Source: Mongoliitalea daihaiensis
GTDB taxonomy: Bacteria > Bacteroidota > Bacteroidia > Cytophagales > Cyclobacteriaceae
Direction of reading: 5' to 3'
NCBI RefSeq assembly: GCF_021596945.1
Contig: NZ_CP063779.1
Coordinates: forward strand, 1,119,501 to 1,183,500
DNA: 64,000 bases
The translations under genes and the position numbers were made by a program. Each line of letters starts with the position of its first letter. Position 1 is the first letter of the stretch. Under the pieces are notes generated by a model. That model saw nothing but the letters and a program-made list of their open reading frames with translations. It made no database searches and was not told where the DNA came from. Below are positions 7,642-17,245 of the stretch, piece after piece.

Positions 7642-9813
7642 CTATTTTGGAATAACAGTTACTTCCAAAAAGGCATAAGTACCACTCACTGCACTTAGTT
7701 GTTCCATATATTTAGCCACTAAAATATCACGCTGTTGAGCATTAACAAAACTTATCGATGGGCTACCGATACTAATACCAAATTCATGCATTCCATTTAT
7801 TATAGGAATTTGTGAGGGTGTTCTCGTCAAAGGTGCACCTGCTACTCCAGCAGAGTTCACGATTCTCAATTGATAACTTCTAGCATCATCTCTTTCTGGA
7901 AATTTTGCAATAAATCTAGGGCCAGCTACTACATATTCTCCTGGAAAAATATTTGAAACTGGAACATGGGGTTCAAATGGTACACTAAACACCCTGAGAT
8001 TGGTGACACTCACAATTGTCTGTACCGTGCCAACTTTAGTCCGGTTGATTCCCTGCTTGATGTATGCCGTTACCGTCACCGTATCCTTGGCATTTTCAGG
8101 TATCCTCAGCCTGTCTGCATTGCAAAAGTAGTAAGCCTCATTCAGCGAACTGCTGAACATAGTCCCTTTATGGTCCCTTTCATCCCAGAGATATCCGTAT
8201 TTCCCCGTAGTCTCCCATGCATATTCGATTACCTGATCGTCGGCAATGGTTGACAGAATGTTGACTTTCAGCTGTCTTTGGTTAATTGGACTGATCGAGA
8301 AGCGCTCCGGTATCATATTCATCGGTATCTCCCGTACCGTTAGCTCCCATTCCTCCCCATGGCTCGAGTTGGCTATGTGATACACCATACGCATGTAATC
8401 CGTGCTCTTGATGGCAAGGTCTGCTATCTGCAGCACTCGCAATACCTTCTTATTGATCTTGGAAAGCGAACCGTAATCAGGCAACTTAAACCTGCTCTCC
8501 AATACATCCAGCAATACCGAATTCACAACAACACTTAGATCCGATAAGGTCGCTTTCCCCGCTTCGGTCCATAAAAACGTCAGGTATTCCTTCGTAGCTC
8601 CGTTATAATCCCCTCGGGAGAGATACGGCTTCACGTTCTGAACTTGATCTATATTCGCAATCAAAAAACTGATGACCTGATCCCAACTCAATGGATCAAG
8701 TAAAACCGACCCATCCGATGGAGATATCACTCCCGCCACACTGATTGCATCTGTGATTATGGGTAGCAAAAAATCAAGCGCCATCGATTCCACCCACAAC
8801 CTGAACAACTGCTTACGCTCATGCTCACTTAGGTTCACTTCCGATGTCGTCCCTGGGCCAATCACTCGCAAAACACTCTTAACCGAACGCTCATCTGACT
8901 TTAAAGGCAATACCAAATCATCCGTGTCCACAGATGCAGTCTCACTGATCTTGCCCACTAAAAAATCAACCAACGTGCCCGCAAAATCTTTCACTCCCGA
9001 AACAGGAGGTATCGTAATTACCTGATCAGGTGCCGAACTCGCTGAAATATCCTCAATCAATGTATGGCTGACCCCGGACTTATCCACATAGGAGGTCCTG
9101 TATAAAAACCCCTTGACCCTCCGACGGGCTCTGTGTGTAATCCTAAACCTGTTCAGCCCCGTATCAAATACCTGAAGATAACTCTTGATGTTAGCATCCA
9201 CCAATACATCTCCAGCCACCTCTTCCTCTTCTCCCACACGCCCTGCTATACGACCCTCAGGCTGCGCCATGGCATAAATCTCAGAAACTGCCTTTCTAAG
9301 TGCATTCACATAGAGCCCCTTATCCAGCGTGTAAGGATCGGTTTTGTACAGCAACTCCAGTTCCGAAAGAAATGTATCAAAAACAGGAAGTTCTGAAACC
9401 TCTCGGATAAACTTTTCCCGTGCCATTCCGCCCTCTGCCTGCATATCAAAACCTAGAAACAGCAAATATTCTGCTGTACTCCGAACGGATAACTCTTTGC
9501 GGCTATCGGAAAGAAATCCCGCCAGTACCAAACGGTCTGATGTATCAAAAACAAATGCTGTAAAAGGCGCTCCTGGATTGTGTGAAACAGCCGAAACCCC
9601 CGATCCAGAAATACTATGGATCTGACCATAGGACATGACCTCTAGTTCAGCTATATCTAAACTCACTCCATCTGCCAGACGAACAGCAACCTCCATCTTG
9701 GGCAAAATAGCCTCAACTTCCGGGTCTTCTGCACCCCTTGGACGCTCTGCCTCATCCTTGCAGGATGATACCAACAGAAATACGAGTAAAAGAAATAAAG
9801 AATTAATTTTCAT
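7642..9813 (-). CDS. Large lipoprotein of unknown function (paralogue B)
   Basis: 723 residues with a clear lipoprotein signal (MKINSLFLLLVFLLVSSC, lipobox Cys at residue 18). No known domain recognised. It is a diverged, shorter paralogue of the lipoprotein at 439..2949: both share the D-x-L-x-x-x-G-F-L-x-x-x-x-x-E-x-S segment, S-T-A-E-x-L-L, an A/F-R-R-R repeat before F-L-Y, and a W-x-T-T-G-K/E-Y-G motif near residue 540-550. It lies 11 bases after the serine hydrolase gene, so it is probably co-transcribed with it and ends at the strong terminator at 7582-7624. Predicted to face the periplasm or cell surface. Confidence 0.8.
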   Translation of the reverse strand: MKINSLFLLLVFLLVSSCKDEAERPRGAEDPEVEAILPKMEVAVRLADGVSLDIAELEVMSYGQIHSISGSGVSAVSHNPGAPFTAFVFDTSDRLVLAGFLSDSRKELSVRSTAEYLLFLGFDMQAEGGMAREKFIREVSELPVFDTFLSELELLYKTDPYTLDKGLYVNALRKAVSEIYAMAQPEGRIAGRVGEEEEVAGDVLVDANIKSYLQVFDTGLNRFRITHRARRRVKGFLYRTSYVDKSGVSHTLIEDISASSAPDQVITIPPVSGVKDFAGTLVDFLVGKISETASVDTDDLVLPLKSDERSVKSVLRVIGPGTTSEVNLSEHERKQLFRLWVESMALDFLLPIITDAISVAGVISPSDGSVLLDPLSWDQVISFLIANIDQVQNVKPYLSRGDYNGATKEYLTFLWTEAGKATLSDLSVVVNSVLLDVLESRFKLPDYGSLSKINKKVLRVLQIADLAIKSTDYMRMVYHIANSSHGEEWELTVREIPMNMIPERFSISPINQRQLKVNILSTIADDQVIEYAWETTGKYGYLWDERDHKGTMFSSSLNEAYYFCNADRLRIPENAKDTVTVTAYIKQGINRTKVGTVQTIVSVTNLRVFSVPFEPHVPVSNIFPGEYVVAGPRFIAKFPERDDARSYQLRIVNSAGVAGAPLTRTPSQIPIINGMHEFGISIGSPSISFVNAQQRDILVAKYMEQLSAVSGTYAFLEVTVIPK

Positions 9814-9824
9814 AGCTCGGGTTT

Positions 9825-11003
9825 TTAAAATTGATCAATATCCTGATAAGTAATTGTTGTGGAAGCCATAATTTCAAATATCTGACCTGCGATGGTATTA
9901 AGAGATAGGTTATAGTTTTCTGCGTACCCTGAATTCATCACAACGCTAACACAGATATTGTTAGGCAAAGAAATGGTGAGGGATTGAGAACCCACCCAAA
10001 ACCCATCATGCCAAAAGGCCTGTCCCAAAGTTGGGTGATTGAGTCTGATGATACCTTTACCATAATTGCCTGAATTGCTTAATGGAGTTCTGCGTTGATC
10101 ATTCAGTGTTGTTCCTAAAATAGATGGCCTATTTGGCTGTGTATCTATACTTGAAAAAATCATAGCAATATCCGCTGGAGTACTTACCCATCCTGCGGTA
10201 GCATCACTTCGGCCAATATTGTAGGTAGTATAGGGGTTGAAATTATTTTGACTGTAATACGTTGCTTCATTCAAGTGTTTTTGATTTTGTGCAGTACGCG
10301 CGAGAACAGTATTCGTTGCACCAACTTTGTCTAAAATATTTTCCTTTACATAGGTCTCATAACTTTTACCAGTCACCTGCTCGATGATTCTGCCTAATAT
10401 CAGGTATCCAAAATTGGAATAATGATAGGTAGTTCCAGGGTTGGTTGCCTGCACCACATTATCTAAACCCCAAGAAATCAAATCTTCGGCAGAAAGGTTG
10501 ATCGGTCCATCAAAAACAGGATCATCCATAAAGTTTCTCCAGCCTCCAGGTAAGTGGTGGAGTAAGTGATTGACGGTGATATTTCGAATGCGATGGGAAT
10601 ATGTATTTGAACCAAATCTGGTACCTAAAATAGCCCCATCTCCAAAGACTCTGTCATTCAAAGCCAATTTTCCTTCTTCTACTAATTGAAGGATTGCAAT
10701 TCCGGTTATGGTCTTGGCTACAGATGAATACCGAAACTTAGTCTCCGTGTTCACTGACCGATTGCTTCCTTGATCCATCAATCCATAGCCTTTGGCATAG
10801 ACTAACTTACCGTCCTTGGCAATTGCCAATGAAAGTCCAGGATAATTAAATTCGTCCATAAGAAATGCCATTTTGGAATCTATCTCTGGGATATCGTCTT
10901 GCACAATCTGCGGTTCCTGAGGCATCGGGTCCTCATCACTGGAACAAGAAAAAATGATTAGTAAAAGTAGTGCATAAATCGGAAGGTGTCTTAAATGTTT
11001 CAT
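9825..11003 (-). CDS. Serine hydrolase, beta-lactamase/class C-like lipoprotein
   Basis: Start set at the ATG at 11003 so that MKHLRHLPIYALLLLIIFSC forms a lipoprotein signal (Cys at residue 20). The hydrolase domain has the class C beta-lactamase/DD-peptidase signatures: S-S-V-A-K (S-x-x-K, nucleophile Ser), Y-H-Y-S-N (Y-x-N) and F-W-H-D-G near the C-terminus in place of K-T-G. Such proteins are esterases or D-amino peptidases at the cell surface; few confer beta-lactam resistance. Likely first gene of a unit with paralogue B of the large lipoprotein. Confidence 0.9.
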   Translation of the reverse strand: MKHLRHLPIYALLLLIIFSCSSDEDPMPQEPQIVQDDIPEIDSKMAFLMDEFNYPGLSLAIAKDGKLVYAKGYGLMDQGSNRSVNTETKFRYSSVAKTITGIAILQLVEEGKLALNDRVFGDGAILGTRFGSNTYSHRIRNITVNHLLHHLPGGWRNFMDDPVFDGPINLSAEDLISWGLDNVVQATNPGTTYHYSNFGYLILGRIIEQVTGKSYETYVKENILDKVGATNTVLARTAQNQKHLNEATYYSQNNFNPYTTYNIGRSDATAGWVSTPADIAMIFSSIDTQPNRPSILGTTLNDQRRTPLSNSGNYGKGIIRLNHPTLGQAFWHDGFWVGSQSLTISLPNNICVSVVMNSGYAENYNLSLNTIAGQIFEIMASTTITYQDIDQF

Positions 11004-11132
11004 AGCTGAATATCTTGGTTTTAACAACACATTGCAGAGGAAGTAAAATGTCATCAAAAAATTTAAAATTTATTTTTAGCAAGTGACTTTTCTTGTGATT
11101 CTAAACATCAACACTTACTCAAAAATGAAAAA

Positions 11133-11163
11133 AACAGCCATAAACCATCGATTTACGGCTGTT
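11133..11163 (-). terminator. Terminator of the transglutaminase-like operon
   Basis: AACAGCCATAAA pairs with TTTACGGCTGTT (11 of 12 positions, one wobble-type difference). On the minus strand the stem is followed by a T-rich run. It lies about 40 bases past the stop at 11200. Confidence 0.7.
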
Positions 11164-11199
11164 GAGTTGCATTGTCACCCTATTCTAATCTCTTGTATC

Positions 11200-11820
11200 T
11201 TATGTTTGCGGCTTCCAATAAACCATGGAAACTACCCCTGCAAGCATCATCAATCCACCAAAAAGATAACGCCAATCTAAACTCTTAGAAGGATCATCAA
11301 TTTGATAGGTAAAAATTGTCCTGCCAAAGGCATCCTTATCTATTTGGATATTAGAAGCAGATATGGGAAAATCCACGACTGTAGTCTGCTGTAATTGTCC
11401 TCCATATTCCATTGGACTATTGACAAACATATATTGTTTATCTCCGATTTTTGTGAGGTTGATATCTTTTTCCCCTGTCTCCAAAATTCTCCGGCCACGC
11501 TTATCTACCTTGGTGACACCATAAGCGGTGAGCGAGAGTTCAAAAGACCGCTCCATATCATTTCGATCTAATTTAAAATCGTCTAAGAAAAAACCAGGCA
11601 TGCCTTTTTGAATTTCCCGTTTCAAAGCATTGGGGTTCGTTCCTGCGGTTGCCAGCCATTGTTGCCATTGAGATGCAGTCATTTTTTGCTGAATAAGCAT
11701 GGCGGCATTTCCTCGCTCATCTACTTTCATGTTGATATGTTGATTGATAGCTGCCTGTGCAAGTAGCTGCAAACTGCCCAACATGCATAAAATTATCAGG
11801 AGAGATTGTTTCGTTTTCAT
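11200..11820 (-). CDS. Secreted membrane-anchored protein of unknown function
   Basis: 206 residues: a signal peptide (MKTKQSLLIILCMLGSLQLLAQA), a middle part with no family I recognise, and a C-terminal hydrophobic helix (Y-L-F-G-G-L-M-M-L-A-G-V-V-S-M-V-Y) ending in K-P-Q-T. It is therefore likely periplasmic with a C-terminal inner-membrane anchor. Its start overlaps the stop of the upstream transglutaminase-like gene by 4 bases, so the two products are probably made together and may interact. A terminator follows at 11133-11163. Confidence 0.65.
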   Translation of the reverse strand: MKTKQSLLIILCMLGSLQLLAQAAINQHINMKVDERGNAAMLIQQKMTASQWQQWLATAGTNPNALKREIQKGMPGFFLDDFKLDRNDMERSFELSLTAYGVTKVDKRGRRILETGEKDINLTKIGDKQYMFVNSPMEYGGQLQQTTVVDFPISASNIQIDKDAFGRTIFTYQIDDPSKSLDWRYLFGGLMMLAGVVSMVYWKPQT

Positions 11821-13484
11821 CGGATAGAGTTAAAGATTGATGTAAGCATATTTTGTTGTTGAGCAAATGCGTATTCCGGAGATCCAACGGTAATTATTTC
11901 AAAACCAGCACTGGTTCTCCTAGATTTGGCAAACCACATGAAATTCCCATTCATATCAGTAGTCACGCCTGAGATTTGGCCTTGTGTATCACTTTTATAG
12001 TTAACCACCCCACCGAGACTTCCTATTTGAGCAGAAAGTATGTTCATGGCATCTCTCAGGTTGGAGGCTGGTAGGACAAATTTGCTAATAGAAATCAGAC
12101 CATCTGGCGAGGCATGATAGCTCCTCAAACTGCTCAGTCCCGACATACTTGGGTCATATTGGTTCCAACCATTGGGAATCGAAACCATTAAACTAGTTGA
12201 AGTAGTGGTATTCCTATCTGGCTGAGCTGGCTCAGTGGGATAATTTGGCGGAGTAGTGTTGTTGGTATTGACAGCAGCTAGTTGTCGCTGCTGAGGTGCT
12301 TGGGGAGCATTTATTTGATTTTGTGGTGAAAAATTATCTGCAATTTTATCCACTTTTTGCCGCATAAACTCATCATCTTTCAAGCTCATGGGTGTCACAC
12401 CAGCCATATTTAACTGATGAATATCCACAATGGTGTAGCGGGGGTCACCTTGCATGGCTTTTTGAAAAAACTCCTCCAACTGCTTCATACCTTGTTCCAA
12501 TGCTTCTTGGGCAGAAGATATTTTCCCTAATCCTTCTCCTCCAATGCCTGTCGCTTCTATGGCATAGTACTGACCGTTCATCCTAAACCCAGGATAGGCA
12601 TGTCCAGGAACTAAATAAATGACGGGCTCCAATCCTCCCGCTGACATCATACTTGCATAGAGCAAACTTAACTCCAAACAAAGTCCCGTATTGCCGGTAA
12701 TAACTTCCCGTGGCAGGCGGTTATGTTGAGAAAGCTTGGAATAATCATTCAGGTTTTCAGGGATCATTTTCGTGCTACTGTACACCATGTGGGACATTAG
12801 GGTAGCTTCGTATATACCTGTCATAAAACGAACAGCATCTTTAGGGTCTTTGCTTACTCCAGCTGCATCTCCCTTCAAAATTTTCTCCTGAACTGTCTGC
12901 GTATAATATTTTACAATAGGATCATTGGGGGTGACAAAACATGCCAACAAAGCATTATTATCATAGATATCCGCCCAAGAAGCAATTTCTGATTGGGCTA
13001 CAGAAGTAAACATGTAGGTATTTCTATCGACAATTTTGAAAGCAAATGATTCCTCCACTTTGTCTTTGTTACTTGCACCATCCCAATCAACTTGGATTTC
13101 GGCACGTTCCATGGATTCGGTCATTTTTTCCGTGATCTGATCACCAAATTTGGGATAACAAACAACTGATGCCGTCTGACCAGGGATCATTTCTCCAATA
13201 GTCTCCAAATCTGTCCAATCAACATATCCTGGAACCCGATAGCGAACTTTAACGCTTTCCAAGGTATTGTTTCCTTCATTGGTCAAAAGTACCTTGAATA
13301 GAAAATATTTACCATTGAGCGCTTCTTCATTGGCATATACCTGATGTGCTGCAGGCATAATATACGGAGCTTTTTCTACCTGAATTTTTAGATTTCCTTC
13401 CCCAGAATTTCCGAAGAAATTCACAATCAAAATCCCAGCTCCTACCAAAATCAATGTAAAGCCGATTACAATATTTTTTTTCAT
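11817..13484 (-). CDS. Transglutaminase-like membrane-anchored protein
   Basis: 555 residues. The N-terminal helix (K-K-N-I-V-I-G-F-T-L-I-L-V-G-A-G-I-L-I-V) is a membrane anchor or uncleaved signal. It is followed by a beta-rich region (about 30-150) and a transglutaminase-like core with a plausible triad: Cys in N-T-G-L-C-L-E, His in V-P-G-H-A-Y-P-G, and an acidic residue in Y-Y-A-I-E-A-T-G. A Gln/Pro/Asn/Thr-rich linker (about 395-435) leads to a last domain of about 115 residues. Transglutaminase-like folds include proteases and amidases; the substrate is unknown. It is translationally coupled to the next gene. Confidence 0.7.
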   Translation of the reverse strand: MKKNIVIGFTLILVGAGILIVNFFGNSGEGNLKIQVEKAPYIMPAAHQVYANEEALNGKYFLFKVLLTNEGNNTLESVKVRYRVPGYVDWTDLETIGEMIPGQTASVVCYPKFGDQITEKMTESMERAEIQVDWDGASNKDKVEESFAFKIVDRNTYMFTSVAQSEIASWADIYDNNALLACFVTPNDPIVKYYTQTVQEKILKGDAAGVSKDPKDAVRFMTGIYEATLMSHMVYSSTKMIPENLNDYSKLSQHNRLPREVITGNTGLCLELSLLYASMMSAGGLEPVIYLVPGHAYPGFRMNGQYYAIEATGIGGEGLGKISSAQEALEQGMKQLEEFFQKAMQGDPRYTIVDIHQLNMAGVTPMSLKDDEFMRQKVDKIADNFSPQNQINAPQAPQQRQLAAVNTNNTTPPNYPTEPAQPDRNTTTSTSLMVSIPNGWNQYDPSMSGLSSLRSYHASPDGLISISKFVLPASNLRDAMNILSAQIGSLGGVVNYKSDTQGQISGVTTDMNGNFMWFAKSRRTSAGFEIITVGSPEYAFAQQQNMLTSIFNSIR

Positions 13485-13669
13485 GCGTATGTGTGGTTAA
13501 AATATATCACTACATCGCAGTCCCTAACAGTTTGTCATCAATGTTATCATAAATTTTTTGTGGTGAAAAAAACTGGGTGACATTTAAACGCTTAAATAGT
13601 CGACTAGCAGCCGTATTCTTATTGGATTGATTAATTTTATGCCTCAGTTTTGATTAAACTTTTGATGAT

Positions 13670-15802
13670 ATGGAGGCAATTATTCAGACAAATGCTCGGG
13701 ATGTTTTACAGCAATACTTTGGCTATCCAAGCTTTAGAGGAAATCAAGAAGCCATCATCTCCTCTATATTGGCCAAAAAAGACACCATCGTCTTGATGCC
13801 TACCGGTGGTGGAAAATCCATTTGCTACCAAGTCCCTGCAATTCTTTCAGAGGGTTTGACCTTGGTAATTTCTCCATTGATATCTCTTATGAAAGATCAA
13901 GTGGATGCCTTGAATGCCAATGGGATTTCGGCTGCTTTTTTAAATTCCTCCCAAAGCATCTCCGAACAGCGCCACATCTCCGAACAAATCAAAAAATCTG
14001 CAATCAAACTCTTGTATGTGGCACCAGAACGATTGTTTAATGGATCATATCCTTTGATGGATTTCTTGAAGGAAATCACCTTAGGCTTGGTTGCGGTGGA
14101 TGAGGCTCACTGCGTATCCCAATGGGGACACGATTTCAGACCAGAGTACTTACGTATAGGAGAGCTACGAAGACAATTTCCTAAGGTTCCATTCATTGCC
14201 TTGACCGCCACTGCGGATAAACGTACCCGAGCAGATATTGCAGATAAATTGGGGCTTCATACACCCCAATGGTTTATATCCTCCTTTGATCGAAATAATA
14301 TCACTTACCGAGTGACCACCAAACAAGACGCTATGGGGAAATTGATGGAGTTTTTGGACTTTCATCAAAAAGATTCGGGTATCATATACTGCCTTTCAAG
14401 AAAAAATGTAGAAGAAACAGCCGAACAATTACAGGCACGTGGACTTTCTGTGCTCCCTTATCATGCTGGACTAGCACGGGAAATTCGTGAAAAAAACCAA
14501 GAACTCTTTATCAAGGACGAGGTCAAAATCATTGTAGCTACTATTGCTTTTGGTATGGGCATCGACAAACCAAACGTTCGGTTTGTGGTACACATGAACA
14601 TGCCACAAAACATCGAGGGCTATTATCAGGAAACAGGTAGGGCAGGGCGAGATGGGCTGCCAAGTGAAGCTTTGCTATTTTACTCCTACCAGGACTTCAT
14701 GACCCTCAACCGCATGATGGAGCAAGCAGAAAACAAGGAATTTGTAGAAGTGATGCAAGAAAAACTGCTCCGAATGAATTCTTTTAGCCAAAGTAATATC
14801 TGCCGTAGAAAATATTTACTCAACTACTTTGGAGAAAACCATCCTGGAGAATGCGGCAATTGCGATGTCTGCTTTCAAAAAGGAAAACAGCAAGACATGA
14901 CCATACCTTCCCAGATGCTTCTGTCCACCGTAGCAAGGTTGGGAGAATCTTACGGATTGGGCTATGTGATTTTAGTATTACGAGGCTCTAAGTCAAGTAA
15001 AATACAAGCATCTCATCAAGAGCTATCTGTTTACGGAATAGGAAAAGACCGACCGGAAGAGTTTTGGAAAACCCTGGGAGGCAAACTCCAACAGCATGGG
15101 TATCTTGCGGAAGCCGGAACAATCTACCCTACGTTCAAACTAACTCAGATGGCGTGGGAAAAATTGAAAGGAAAAGAAAAGATTCTTTTGCCAATGGAGG
15201 AAAGCTTAAGCAGTGGTAAGCGCAGTACCGTCGGTCACGAAGAAGGCTTGCTAGATGAATTAAAATCACTTCGCATACAATTGGCTAGAAAAGCAAATAT
15301 TCCTCCTTATGCCATATTTGGAGACAACTCCTTGATAGAGATGGCCACCTACTTACCCATAGATACAGATGCATTTATGACCATCTCAGGTGTAGGACAA
15401 ATCAAGGCAGCCAACTATGGCACTACTTTTCTTAAGGTTATCCAAGCATTTGTCAAAAAACATCAACTGCAACCTAAGCGTAAGCTAAGTTCTGCCAAAC
15501 CCAAAACAACTGCAGGGTCAGGATCCGAAATCATCACTTTAAAACTATTCCAAAGTGGCAAAAAAATATATCAGATAGCCCAAGAGCGAGAACTCAATCA
15601 TAGTACAATAGAAGACCATCTGATCCGAATGATTGAAGTAGGAAAATTGGAAGTAGATGAAGTTTTGAGCAAAGACGACTTACTAACCATCCGATTAGCA
15701 TATCGCAGGCAAGGCTCTCATTACCTGAAACCTTTAAAAGAACATTTTGGTGATAGGTTTTCCTATTTTCAATTGAAAGCCGCCTTGGTAGGGGAGCGGT
15801 AA
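13670..15802 (+). CDS. recQ: ATP-dependent DNA helicase RecQ
   Basis: 710 residues, a full-length RecQ. Visible elements: Walker A M-P-T-G-G-G-K-S, DEAH box V-D-E-A-H-C-V-S-Q-W-G-H-D-F, S-A/T motif A-L-T-A-T-A, motif VI Y-Y-Q-E-T-G-R-A-G-R-D-G, the RQC zinc Cys cluster (C-R-R-K, C-G-N-C-D-V-C) and an HRDC domain around residues 520-600 (L-R-I-Q-L-A-R-K-A-N-I-P-P-Y-A-I-F). It ends with a winged-helix-like tail (K-I-Y-Q-I-A-Q-E-R). It unwinds 3'-5' at stalled forks and recombination intermediates. It stands alone on the plus strand and ends at a bidirectional terminator shared with gldJ. Confidence 0.97.
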   Translation: MEAIIQTNARDVLQQYFGYPSFRGNQEAIISSILAKKDTIVLMPTGGGKSICYQVPAILSEGLTLVISPLISLMKDQVDALNANGISAAFLNSSQSISEQRHISEQIKKSAIKLLYVAPERLFNGSYPLMDFLKEITLGLVAVDEAHCVSQWGHDFRPEYLRIGELRRQFPKVPFIALTATADKRTRADIADKLGLHTPQWFISSFDRNNITYRVTTKQDAMGKLMEFLDFHQKDSGIIYCLSRKNVEETAEQLQARGLSVLPYHAGLAREIREKNQELFIKDEVKIIVATIAFGMGIDKPNVRFVVHMNMPQNIEGYYQETGRAGRDGLPSEALLFYSYQDFMTLNRMMEQAENKEFVEVMQEKLLRMNSFSQSNICRRKYLLNYFGENHPGECGNCDVCFQKGKQQDMTIPSQMLLSTVARLGESYGLGYVILVLRGSKSSKIQASHQELSVYGIGKDRPEEFWKTLGGKLQQHGYLAEAGTIYPTFKLTQMAWEKLKGKEKILLPMEESLSSGKRSTVGHEEGLLDELKSLRIQLARKANIPPYAIFGDNSLIEMATYLPIDTDAFMTISGVGQIKAANYGTTFLKVIQAFVKKHQLQPKRKLSSAKPKTTAGSGSEIITLKLFQSGKKIYQIAQERELNHSTIEDHLIRMIEVGKLEVDEVLSKDDLLTIRLAYRRQGSHYLKPLKEHFGDRFSYFQLKAALVGER

Positions 15803-15821
15803 AAAAATTGGTTTAAAAAGA

Positions 15822-15847
15822 AAAAAGGAGCTTAAAAGCTCCTTTTT
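15822..15847. terminator. Bidirectional terminator between recQ and gldJ
   Basis: AAAAAGGAGCTT and AAGCTCCTTTTT form a 12-bp perfect stem with a 2-base loop. The A and T runs on either side let it serve both convergent genes. The gldJ stop lies 3 bases further on. Confidence 0.85.
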
Positions 15848-15849
15848 AG

Positions 15850-17073
15850 TTATTTTCCTCTTCCTCCAATCGAGATCATCGCACACCTAAAGCCGATGTG
15901 ATTGGTAGCAGAGTCTTGATGCATAAATCTTCTCGTACCTGGAGCCATCCAGTAAGCCATGTCTCTCCAAGAACCTCCTTTATAGACTCGGAACTCATCT
16001 GTAATAAGGGTAGTTCCATACGTATCTTCCGTATCCAATATACCGTCTTTCCTCAATGGGTTCAAATCATCAAAATCCTGAAATGAAAGTGGACGATACA
16101 CGTCGTTGACCCACTCATTCATATTACCTGCCATGTGATACAAGCCAAAATCATTTGGTGGCATATCATAGACATTGGTTGGAAGAATTTCTCCATCATT
16201 GGTTTTGGAACCTGCGATACCTGCATAATCCCCTCTACCTCTTTTAAAATTGACTAAGAAATCACCCTGACGCCCTTTTCTTTTAATATTGTATGGATTT
16301 CTCAATCCACGACCATCCCAAGGGTAAATTCTTCCGAATTCTTGATTTTCATCATTATACTGAGTACCGATCATCGCCTTAGCAGCATACTCCCATTCAG
16401 CTTCATTCGGTAACCTGTATTCTGCAATACCCACACCTCTTTCAATCAACTGACGCTTATTTAAAGTACTATCGATTTTATTCTTTTCTCTCAATAAGTT
16501 GCCCACAAACTCTGTTCTCCATTTAGAGTATGTGTTTGCCTGTACCCAAGAAACTCCTGCTACAGGATAAAAATTAAACCCAGGGAATCGGAAATAGTAA
16601 GTGTCATAAACATCATTGTAGGACATTTTATCTGCCCACACTCTGTCTCTTGGTTCTAGCTTTTGTATGGAATCCGCACTAACTTTTCTTGCCATGTAAA
16701 ACAAGAATTCACGGTAATCCACATTGGTAACCTCTGTTTCATCCATGTAGAAGGATGCAATGGTAACTGTCCTTTCGACATTGTCACGAAAAGCCATGAT
16801 ATCTTGCTCTTGCGATCCCAAAACAGTCCTACCTCCTTGGATGTATTTCAATCTTGGTCCAATTTTTTGATCAGCAAATCTTGCTACAAAGAATTTGGTA
16901 GAATCATTCGCATCAAAACTAAAGTTGCCACCAGTAGAGGCACTGGTTTTACCAGGCTTAGCAGCTGTTCTCCGACCATATCCAGGCTGCTTATTGCAAG
17001 CTGAAAGAATTAAACCTCCTAACAAAAGGAAGGAAGCCATGGTCAATCCCCATTTTCTTTTTCCAAAAACCAT
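15850..17073 (-). CDS. gldJ: GldJ-like SUMF1-fold lipoprotein (gliding / type IX secretion)
   Basis: About 407 residues from the ATG at 17073; the in-frame TTG at 17079 is less likely. A lipoprotein signal ends L-I-L-S-A-C (lipobox Cys), and a formylglycine-generating-enzyme (SUMF1-like) fold follows: G-G-R-T-V-L-G-S, M-D-E-T-E-V-T-N-V-D-Y, R-L-P-N-E-A-E-W-E-Y, and a C-terminal Y-K-G-G-S-W-R-D ... G-F-R-C-A-M. GldJ and GldK share this fold but lack catalysis; they are outer-membrane lipoproteins needed for gliding and for type IX secretion. Its length fits the short GldJ form known from Cytophaga-type genomes. GldK cannot be fully excluded. It lies just downstream of mfd. Confidence 0.75.
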   Translation of the reverse strand: MVFGKRKWGLTMASFLLLGGLILSACNKQPGYGRRTAAKPGKTSASTGGNFSFDANDSTKFFVARFADQKIGPRLKYIQGGRTVLGSQEQDIMAFRDNVERTVTIASFYMDETEVTNVDYREFLFYMARKVSADSIQKLEPRDRVWADKMSYNDVYDTYYFRFPGFNFYPVAGVSWVQANTYSKWRTEFVGNLLREKNKIDSTLNKRQLIERGVGIAEYRLPNEAEWEYAAKAMIGTQYNDENQEFGRIYPWDGRGLRNPYNIKRKGRQGDFLVNFKRGRGDYAGIAGSKTNDGEILPTNVYDMPPNDFGLYHMAGNMNEWVNDVYRPLSFQDFDDLNPLRKDGILDTEDTYGTTLITDEFRVYKGGSWRDMAYWMAPGTRRFMHQDSATNHIGFRCAMISIGGRGK

Positions 17074-17245
17074 TGTCAATTACTGTTTTTTGTGCACAAT
17101 CTAAACGCTAATATATAATCTATAATATCTGATTCAAACAATATTTTTTTTGAGTACAACTCATAAAAATTGATTTTGAACCAAAATTCGATGAATACTG
17201 CATATTTTTCTAAAGCAAAAGCAATTATCAGGCCATTAAAAATTT

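Noticed and set aside
9825..11003. Beta-lactamase as an antibiotic-resistance gene
   Set aside because: The signatures fit the broad serine hydrolase group; H-D-G replaces K-T-G, and a resistance claim cannot be made from sequence.
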